DNA from: Phyllobacterium sp. 21LDTY02-6
Lineage (GTDB): Bacteria > Pseudomonadota > Alphaproteobacteria > Rhizobiales > Rhizobiaceae
Length of the DNA stretch: 64,000 nt
Direction of reading: 5' to 3'
NCBI RefSeq assembly: GCF_023554255.2
Contig: NZ_JAMJWD020000002.1
Location: 613,435 to 677,434 of the forward strand
Positions 57,944 through 64,000 of this stretch are shown in pieces. The position numbers and the translations under genes were made by a program. Under the pieces are notes generated by a model. That model was not told the DNA's origin. It saw only the letters and a program-made list of their open reading frames with translations, and did no database searches. How positions within the stretch are numbered: position 1 is the first letter of the stretch; each line of letters starts with the position of its first letter.

Positions 57944-59773
57944 TCAAGCTGCGCCAGCAGTCTTGCTGCTCTTCTCGAAGCGCTTGCGCTCGTTGGAGTC
58001 GAGATAGAGCTTGCGCAGGCGAATGGACTTCGGCGTGACCTCGACCAGCTCGTCATCCTGGATCCAGGACAATGCACGCTCGAGCGTCATGCGGATCGGC
58101 GGCGTAAGCTTGACGGCCTCATCCTTGCCGGCGGCACGGATATTGGTCAGCTTCTTGCCCTTCAGCACGTTGACTTCGAGATCATTGTCGCGCGAATGGA
58201 TGCCGATGATCATGCCCGCATAGACCTTGACGCCGGCATCGATGACCATCGGACCGCGATCTTCGAGGTTCCACATGGCGAAGGCGACGGACTCGCCCTG
58301 GTCGTTGGAGATGAGGACGCCATTATTGCGGCCGGCAATCTCGCCCTTGAAGGGCTCGTAGGCCCGGAAAAGACGGTTCATGATCGCGGTGCCGCGGGTA
58401 TCCGTCAGAAGCTCGGACTGGTAGCCGATCAGGCCGCGCGTCGGAGCGTAGAAAACCATGCGCACGCGATTGCCGCCGGATGGGCGAAGCTCGACCATCT
58501 CGGCCTTGCGCTCGGACATCTTCTGTACCACGGTGCCGGAATATTCCTCATCGACGTCGATCAGGACTTCCTCGATCGGCTCCAGAAGATTGCCGTCCTC
58601 GTCCTTCTGCATCACGACGCGCGGACGCGAGACGCCGAGCTCGAAACCTTCGCGGCGCATGTTCTCGATGAGAACCGCGAGCTGCAATTCGCCGCGGCCG
58701 GACACGAAGAAGGAGTCCTTGTCGCCGGATTCCTCGACCTTCAGGGCAACATTGCCTTCAGCTTCCTTGAGGAGACGATCGCGAATGACGCGGCTCGTCA
58801 CCTTGTCGCCTTCGGTACCCGCCAGCGGCGAGTCGTTGACGATGAAGGACATGGTAACCGTCGGCGGATCGATCGGCTGCGCATGCAGCGGCTCGGTCAC
58901 TTCCGTTGCGCAGAAAGTATCGGCGACCGTGCCTTTCTGCAGGCCGGCAATGGCGACGATGTCACCTGCATGGGCCTCATCGATCGGCTGGCGCTCGAGG
59001 CCGCGGAAGGCGAGGATCTTGGAGATACGGCCTGTCTCGAGCTGGGTGCCGTCGGCGCTGAGGACCTTGACCTGCTGGTTCGACTTGACCGTACCGGAAT
59101 GAATGCGGCCGGTGATGATGCGTCCGAGGAATGGATCGGCTTCCAGGATGGTGCCGATCATGCGGAACGGTCCATCGCCCACCGTCGGCTCCGGTACGTG
59201 GTCCAGAACCATGTCGAACAATGCCGAAAGGCCCTGGTCCTTGGGACCGCTCGGGTCCTTCGCCATCCAGCCATTGCGCCCGGAACCGTAGAGAATCGGA
59301 AAATCCAGCTGCTCATCGGTAGCATCGAGCGCCGCAAAAAGGTCGAACACCTCATTGACGACCTCTTCGTGCCGGGCGTCCGGGCGGTCGATCTTGTTGA
59401 TGGCGACGATGGGACGAAGCCCGACCTTCAGCGCCTTGCCGACGACGAACTTGGTCTGCGGCATCGGGCCTTCGGCAGCATCGACGAGAACGATCGCGCC
59501 ATCGACCATGCTGAGGATACGCTCCACTTCGCCGCCGAAATCGGCGTGGCCGGGCGTATCGACGATGTTGATGCGTGCATCCTTCCAGACGACGGAGGTC
59601 GCCTTGGCAAGAATGGTGATCCCGCGCTCCTTTTCGATGTCGTTGGAGTCCATCATGCGTTCGGCGACACGCTGATTATCGCGGAAGTTGCCGGACTGTT
59701 TCAAAAGTTCGTCAACAAGCGTGGTTTTGCCATGGTCAACGTGTGCGATGATCGCGATGTTGCGCAGTTTCAT
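57944..59773 (-). CDS. typA: Ribosome-associated GTPase TypA/BipA
   Basis: TypA is an EF-G-like GTPase that binds ribosomes and helps 50S assembly and stress growth. From ATG 59773 it has 609 residues. The G motifs are [10 protein letters not shown] (10-19), [12 protein letters not shown] and [13 protein letters not shown]; the family C-terminal domain with [20 protein letters not shown] is intact. An upstream in-frame start adds 26 residues unlike the family. It follows mgtE after 128 bases, which hold a terminator hairpin. Confidence 0.97.
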   Translation of the reverse strand: MKLRNIAIIAHVDHGKTTLVDELLKQSGNFRDNQRVAERMMDSNDIEKERGITILAKATSVVWKDARINIVDTPGHADFGGEVERILSMVDGAIVLVDAAEGPMPQTKFVVGKALKVGLRPIVAINKIDRPDARHEEVVNEVFDLFAALDATDEQLDFPILYGSGRNGWMAKDPSGPKDQGLSALFDMVLDHVPEPTVGDGPFRMIGTILEADPFLGRIITGRIHSGTVKSNQQVKVLSADGTQLETGRISKILAFRGLERQPIDEAHAGDIVAIAGLQKGTVADTFCATEVTEPLHAQPIDPPTVTMSFIVNDSPLAGTEGDKVTSRVIRDRLLKEAEGNVALKVEESGDKDSFFVSGRGELQLAVLIENMRREGFELGVSRPRVVMQKDEDGNLLEPIEEVLIDVDEEYSGTVVQKMSERKAEMVELRPSGGNRVRMVFYAPTRGLIGYQSELLTDTRGTAIMNRLFRAYEPFKGEIAGRNNGVLISNDQGESVAFAMWNLEDRGPMVIDAGVKVYAGMIIGIHSRDNDLEVNVLKGKKLTNIRAAGKDEAVKLTPPIRMTLERALSWIQDDELVEVTPKSIRLRKLYLDSNERKRFEKSSKTAGAA

Positions 59774-59859
59774 GAGTGTCTCTTTGGAAATATCGGGGCT
59801 AAACGGAAGCGCCGCTCTACATTTGCGCGCTCCATACATGTTTTTTCGCATTTGCGAAA

Positions 59860-59887
59860 GGGGGCGGCGTGCCTTTCTGCCGCCCCC
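59860..59887 (-). terminator. Terminator hairpin after mgtE
   Basis: GGGGGCGGC (59860-59868) and GCCGCCCCC (59879-59887) form a 9-bp GC stem with a 10-base loop 15 bases beyond the mgtE stop. On the minus strand it is followed by TTTC and then a second small hairpin (TTTCGCA/TGCGAAA). Confidence 0.65.
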
Positions 59888-59901
59888 GTCATCGCCGAGG
59901 C

Positions 59902-61275
59902 CTAGAGAAGCGTGCCCGAAAGTATGAGCAGCGCTATGCTGAAATAGATAACGAGGCCCGAAACATCGACGAGAGTCGCCACGAATGGCGCCGATGCACT
60001 GGCCGGATCAAATCCCAGCCGCTGCATGACGAAGGGCAGCATCGAACCGGCGAGCGAGCCGAAGGTGACGATGCCGATCAGCGCGGTTCCAACGGTGGCG
60101 GCGATCAGTATCCAGTGCGGGCCGTAATCATAGAGGCCGAGCATCTGCCAGGTGGTGATGCGCGCAATGCCGATCGCGCCGAGAAACGAGCCGAGCACCA
60201 GCCCGGTCGGTATTTCGCGCAGGGCCACCTTCCACCAATCCCTCAGGCGAATGTCGTTGAGCGCCAGTGCCCGAATGAGCAGAGACGTGGCCTGCGAGCC
60301 GGAATTGCCGCCGGAGCTCATGATCAGCGGAATGAACAAGGTCAGCACGACCGCCTTTTCGAGTTCGACCTCGAAATACTGCATCGCGCTGGCGGTGAGC
60401 ATTTCGCTGAGGAACAGCACGCCGAGCCATCCGGCCCGCTTCCGTATCATCTGGAGGAAGCCGATCTGCATGTAGGGCCGGTTGAGGGCTTCCATGCCGC
60501 CGAACTTATGCGTGTCCTCGGTCATCTCCTGCGTCATCGCATCGATCACGTCATCGACCGTCACGATGCCGAGCAGGCGCCCGCTCTTGTTGACGACAGG
60601 CACGGCCAGAAGATCGTGTCGCCGGAAGAGGCGGGCGACCTCCTCCTGATCTGTCAGCGGATGCACCGTCACGGGCGTGATATCGCGCCCTGCCTGCATG
60701 ATCGGCATATCCGGCGCCGCGCTGATCAGGGTGCGCAGGGCGAGTGCGCGAAGAAGGCGCTTCGTCTGCTTGTCTACCACATAGATGGCGTAGACGGTCT
60801 CGCGCGAACGCTCCACCTCCTTGATGTGCCGCAAGGTTGCCGCGACCGTCCAATCGGACGGCACGCTGACATATTCGACCGTCATGAGGCTTCCGGCGGT
60901 ATTGGGCGGATAGCGCAGCAGGTTGCGCAGCGCGGCGATGGTTTCGGGCTGCAGTCCCTCCACCAGTCTTGCCCTCTGCGAGGGGTCGAGTTCGTGGAAG
61001 ATGTCGGTCACCCGGTCCGTCGACATTGCTTCGATGATCGCGCAGGCCGTGTGTAGCGGCAATCCGACAAGTACGGCCGGAGCCTGCCGCATCTCGGGTT
61101 GGTCAAGTATCTGGACCGCCTGATCGAGTGGCAGGGCGGTGAAAATATTGATGATGTCGTCCAGTTCGAGTTCTTCGAAGAGCTCGATCGCGTCCGCGGT
61201 GTGCATCGCGGCAAGCCGTGCTGCAAGGTCGAAATCGGCGCGCGCCGTCCGTTCGTTGATACGGATTTCGTTCAT
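59902..61275 (-). CDS. mgtE: Magnesium transporter MgtE
   Basis: MgtE is a gated Mg2+ channel. The 457 residues show the N-terminal helical domain (about 1-135), a CBS pair (about 140-260, with VVNKSGRLLGIVTVDDVIDA at the second) and five membrane spans from about 285 (SGGNSGSQATSLLIRALAL near the pore). The cytosolic domains act as Mg2+ sensors. A promoter candidate lies at 61445-61473, and I saw no recognisable magnesium riboswitch in the leader. Confidence 0.95.
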   Translation of the reverse strand: MNEIRINERTARADFDLAARLAAMHTADAIELFEELELDDIINIFTALPLDQAVQILDQPEMRQAPAVLVGLPLHTACAIIEAMSTDRVTDIFHELDPSQRARLVEGLQPETIAALRNLLRYPPNTAGSLMTVEYVSVPSDWTVAATLRHIKEVERSRETVYAIYVVDKQTKRLLRALALRTLISAAPDMPIMQAGRDITPVTVHPLTDQEEVARLFRRHDLLAVPVVNKSGRLLGIVTVDDVIDAMTQEMTEDTHKFGGMEALNRPYMQIGFLQMIRKRAGWLGVLFLSEMLTASAMQYFEVELEKAVVLTLFIPLIMSSGGNSGSQATSLLIRALALNDIRLRDWWKVALREIPTGLVLGSFLGAIGIARITTWQMLGLYDYGPHWILIAATVGTALIGIVTFGSLAGSMLPFVMQRLGFDPASASAPFVATLVDVSGLVIYFSIALLILSGTLL

Positions 61276-61444
61276 TATAGCTCGCTTTCTGTCGATCCGC
61301 CGTCAAAGGGGACCGAGCGAGCTGATTTTCAATCAGTCCACGGTCGCCATCGACGGCGCAAACAATCGACTACTGTCGTCGTTGGGCATGGATCTTTTCC
61401 CGGTTGAAAATGAGCGGTTGCCGGAATGCAGCCGCCTGGGCGTC

Positions 61445-61473
61445 ATTTGGCTCCGCAGGCGCCAAAAGTCAAG
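61445..61473 (-). promoter_or_regulatory. Candidate promoter of mgtE
   Basis: On the minus strand CTTGAC (61473-61468), a 17-base spacer and CCAAAT (61450-61445) match the rhizobial pattern, the -35 perfectly and the -10 at four of six bases. The predicted leader is about 160 bases. Confidence 0.45.
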
Positions 61474-61478
61474 TTGCG

Positions 61479-63935
61479 TCATGAGCGGACTGTCTCATTG
61501 CGCGGATCATACAATGCGCCTGAATGGATGGTCGCCGGAAAACGGTCGCCTGCCACCACGAGTTCGTAGGTCCCGGCGGACAGAAACTCGTCGGAAACGC
61601 CGTCTGAATTGCGCACATAGCCGAGACCGATGGGCTTTGCCACCGTATATCCGAAACCGCCGCTCGTGAGATAGCCGACCGGCTCGCCATTTCTCAATAT
61701 GGTTTCGCGCCCCAGGAGTACCACATAGGGATCGTCCACCGTGAAGGTCATCAAGCGCTTCGTCAAAGGCGCTGAACTTGTGATCTCGCAGGCTTCGCGC
61801 CCGATGAAGTCCTCACCGCTGCCGAGCTTCACGGCCCAGCCAAGGCCGGCCTCGAAAGGTGAATCATTGGGCGTGATGTCGGCGCCCCATGCCCGGTAGG
61901 CCTTTTCCAGGCGCAGCGATTCAAGCGCGCGATAACCGACCGGGCGAATGCCGAATTCCTCGCCGGCCGCCATGAGCGCGTCGAACAGCGTGCCGAGATC
62001 GGCCATGGGCGCATGCAGCTCCCAGCCGAGTTCGCCGACATAGGTGACGCGCAAGGCGCGCACGGATACGCCGCCGATCATGATCTGCCGCACATTGCCA
62101 AAGGGAAACCCGTCATTGCCGACAGGCAGCGAAACCAGCCGGGCAAGGACGTCGCGCGCCTTGGGACCCATGAGCGACAGCGTCCCGTATTCCTCGGTGA
62201 CATCGCTCAGTTCTGCATCGAGGCCGGCCGGAATGTGTTCCTTGATCCAGGTGAAATCATGGGTGCGGAACCCGGTTCCGGTGACGATGTAGAACCGGTC
62301 ATCGGCCAGCCGCGCAACCGTGACATCGCATTCGATCCCGCCGCGGCTGTTGAGCAATTGCGTGTAGGTCAATCGTCCGGCCGGCTTGGCGACATTGTTG
62401 GCGCAGACGAAGTTCAAAGCCCGGGCGGCATCTGTTCCCGCGAGTTCGAATTTGGCGAAGGAGGATTGATCGAAGATGCCGACCGCCTTCCGGACGAGCG
62501 CATGTTCCTGCCCCACCGCATCGAACCAGTTCTGGCGTCCCATGGAATAGACGTCCGCCGGCGCGGTTCCGTGGGGAGCAAACCAGTTCGGCCGTTCCCA
62601 GCCGAGTTTCGAGCCGAAGACGGCTCCGTGAGCCTTGAGCCGCTCATAGAGCGGGGAAGTGATGGCGGGCCGTCCGGTCGCATATTCCTCGTGCGGGAAG
62701 GCGATCGTGTAATGTTTCGAATAGGCTTCCAATGTGCGGTCGCGCACCCAGTTGCGGTCGCGGTGAAGCTCGGAGAAACGGCGAATATCCACCGTCCAGA
62801 GGTCGAGCGGCGCCTCGCCGTCCACCACCCATTGGGCGAGAACCCAGCCTGCGCCGCCACCCGAGGCGATGCCGAAGGCGTTGAAACCCGCTCCGACGAA
62901 CATATTCGCGCATTCCGGGCCGCGGCCGAGGATGAAGTTGCCGTCGGGAGTGAAGCTTTCCGGCCCATTCACCATCTGTTTGACGCCGGCATCGGCCAAT
63001 GCCGGCACTCGGGCGATGGCCTGGACCATATGCTGTTCGAAATGATCGTAATCATCGTCGAAAAGGCGGAACTGCCAGTCATCGGGTACATCGCCCGTGG
63101 TCCAGGCCTGAGGGTTCGGCTCGTAGCCGCCCATGACGAGGCCGCCGACCTCCTCCTTGAAATAGATGCGCCGGTCCGGATCGCGGAGCGTGGGTGCGTC
63201 AGGAGCCAGCCCTTCCAGCCTCTCCGTGATGATATATTGGTGCTTTACCGGCTGCAGCGGCACGCTCACGCCGGCCATCGCGCCCACCTGCCGCGCCCAC
63301 TGCCCGGCGCAATTGACCACTTTTTCGCAGCCGATGTCGCCCTTGTCCGTCCTGACGCGGACGATGCGGCCGTCTACGAGATCGAAGCCGGTAACCTGCA
63401 CGTTTTCGACAAGCCTCGCCCCGTGCATGCGGGCGCCACGCGCCAGCGATTGCGTGATGTCGGAAGGGCTTGCCTGCCCATCGGTCGGCAGCCAGCTCGC
63501 GCCGATGAGATCATCGGTGTTCAGCAGTGGCCACATGGCCTTCACCTCGCCGGGCGAGAGCAATTCCATCTCCATGCCGAAGCTGCGCGCCGTGGTCGCC
63601 AGCCGCTTATATTCCGTCCAGCGGTCATCATTGGTCGCGAGCCGCAGGCAGCCGGTCATCTTCCAGCCGGTTTCGAGACCTGTTTCCTCATGCAGCCGCT
63701 TGTACAGATCGACTGAATATTTGAGCACGCGGGTGATCGACGCCGACGAGCGCAATTGGCCGACGAGCCCGGCAGCATGCCAGGTGGAACCGGATGTCAG
63801 CTGCCCCATTTCGAGCAGCAGGACATCGGCCTTGTGGTCTCTTGCCAGATGGTAGGCGGTGGAACAGCCGATTATGCCGCCACCGATGACAATGATTTCC
63901 GCGTGGGAGGGCAGGCTCATGTTGTTTTCCGTCAT
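61479..63935 (-). CDS. FAD-dependent oxidoreductase with GcvT domain (dimethylglycine/sarcosine dehydrogenase family)
   Basis: The 818-residue enzyme resembles dimethylglycine dehydrogenase: a DAO-type FAD domain (about 10-380) with GGGIIGCSTAYHLA at 18-31 and SGSTWHAAGL whose His53 is the probable covalent flavin site, an FAO-M-type linker (about 380-435), then the folate-binding GcvT (about 440-690) and GcvT-C (about 700-800) domains. It would demethylate an N-methyl glycine and pass the one-carbon unit to tetrahydrofolate. ATG 63935 is used, ATG 63920 has a better GGAAAA upstream. The exact substrate is not settled by sequence. Confidence 0.88.
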   Translation of the reverse strand: MTENNMSLPSHAEIIVIGGGIIGCSTAYHLARDHKADVLLLEMGQLTSGSTWHAAGLVGQLRSSASITRVLKYSVDLYKRLHEETGLETGWKMTGCLRLATNDDRWTEYKRLATTARSFGMEMELLSPGEVKAMWPLLNTDDLIGASWLPTDGQASPSDITQSLARGARMHGARLVENVQVTGFDLVDGRIVRVRTDKGDIGCEKVVNCAGQWARQVGAMAGVSVPLQPVKHQYIITERLEGLAPDAPTLRDPDRRIYFKEEVGGLVMGGYEPNPQAWTTGDVPDDWQFRLFDDDYDHFEQHMVQAIARVPALADAGVKQMVNGPESFTPDGNFILGRGPECANMFVGAGFNAFGIASGGGAGWVLAQWVVDGEAPLDLWTVDIRRFSELHRDRNWVRDRTLEAYSKHYTIAFPHEEYATGRPAITSPLYERLKAHGAVFGSKLGWERPNWFAPHGTAPADVYSMGRQNWFDAVGQEHALVRKAVGIFDQSSFAKFELAGTDAARALNFVCANNVAKPAGRLTYTQLLNSRGGIECDVTVARLADDRFYIVTGTGFRTHDFTWIKEHIPAGLDAELSDVTEEYGTLSLMGPKARDVLARLVSLPVGNDGFPFGNVRQIMIGGVSVRALRVTYVGELGWELHAPMADLGTLFDALMAAGEEFGIRPVGYRALESLRLEKAYRAWGADITPNDSPFEAGLGWAVKLGSGEDFIGREACEITSSAPLTKRLMTFTVDDPYVVLLGRETILRNGEPVGYLTSGGFGYTVAKPIGLGYVRNSDGVSDEFLSAGTYELVVAGDRFPATIHSGALYDPRNETVRS

Positions 63936-63974
63936 TGTACAGGGATAGATCCAGTAGAGATCAGGATGTGTGGT

Positions 63975-64000
63975 TCATTCGAAATCGCGCCAGCGCAGCG
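63975..64000 (-). CDS. Possible C-terminal end of an upstream gene cut by the window edge
   Basis: Reading into the window on the minus strand, one frame gives LRWRDFE and then a TGA stop at 63977-63975, 39 bases before the 818-residue dehydrogenase. Spacing and codon use suit an upstream operon partner, but seven residues do not allow identification. Confidence 0.3.

Noticed and set aside
57869-59905. 678-codon plus-strand frame opposite typA
   Set aside because: Shadow of typA with no motif of its own.
61276-61478. Magnesium riboswitch before mgtE
   Set aside because: No M-box-like structure was recognisable; only a promoter candidate is supported.

Overview
The window reads as chromosomal core sequence of an alphaproteobacterium of the order Hyphomicrobiales (Rhizobiales), probably near Brucellaceae/Phyllobacteriaceae. 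The evidence is the block omp19-zapE-mdh-sucCDAB-lpd with a Brucella-type Omp19 lipoprotein, the ftsY-mtaB-dapF group, a Mic60-like gene beside hemCD and hemY, cell-cycle signals (a CtrA-type box and a GANTC site) before ftsK, and rhizobial-style promoters (CTTGAC -35). No rRNA, tRNA, CRISPR, insertion sequence, prophage or other mobile element was found. Nearly all of the 64 kb is filled by housekeeping genes with uniform base composition.

Layout. 1-4514 (minus): ftsY (cut by the window edge), mtaB, dapF and a siderophore-interacting flavoreductase. 4849-16612 (plus): omp19, zapE, then the TCA block mdh-sucC-sucD-sucA-sucB-(exported unknown)-lpd. 16643-19030 (minus): a small membrane protein, a TraB/GumN protein and xerC. 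19144-24559 (plus): rimM-trmD-rplS, an ABC binding protein and permease without an ATPase gene, and leuC. 24606-26885 (minus): the complete preQ1 set queC-queE-queD-queF. 27167-31431 (plus): a GNAT gene and sdhCDAB. 31513-35564: osmC, aldo/keto reductase, a ubiquinone-type hydroxylase and tesB. 35813-42090 (plus): glnK-amtB, ftsK, lolA, xthA. 42095-43275 (minus): an orphan response regulator and a cyclic-nucleotide-binding protein. 43405-43938 (plus): an L,D-transpeptidase-like gene. 43948-47418 (minus): methyltransferase-EVE-YciI-gpsA-tsaD. 47502-53550 (plus): hemC-hemD-mic60-hemY, a TerB-like gene and an amidotransferase. 53561-64000, mostly minus: MFS exporter, aqpZ, (yggT and a DUF167 gene on plus), ppa, GNAT, typA, mgtE and an 818-residue dimethylglycine-dehydrogenase-like enzyme.

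How the genes work together. mdh, sucCDAB, lpd and sdhCDAB supply most of the oxidative half of the TCA cycle and one entry point to the respiratory chain. The two TCA operons are about 21 kb apart, yet each carries the same 12-base sequence inside a 14-base near-palindrome just upstream of its best predicted promoter; the sdh leader has a second, weaker copy. This suggests a shared regulator and is the most interesting signal I found. glnK-amtB has a sigma-54-type promoter and an NtrC-type palindrome, as expected for nitrogen control.

I did not find an obviously new multi-gene system. The points most worth a second look are the shared TCA operator, a QueD with Asn in place of the family catalytic Cys, the uncharacterised exported protein inside the suc-lpd block, and the Mic60-HemY pair. 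All promoter, operator and terminator calls come from reading motifs by eye and have not been scored statistically.
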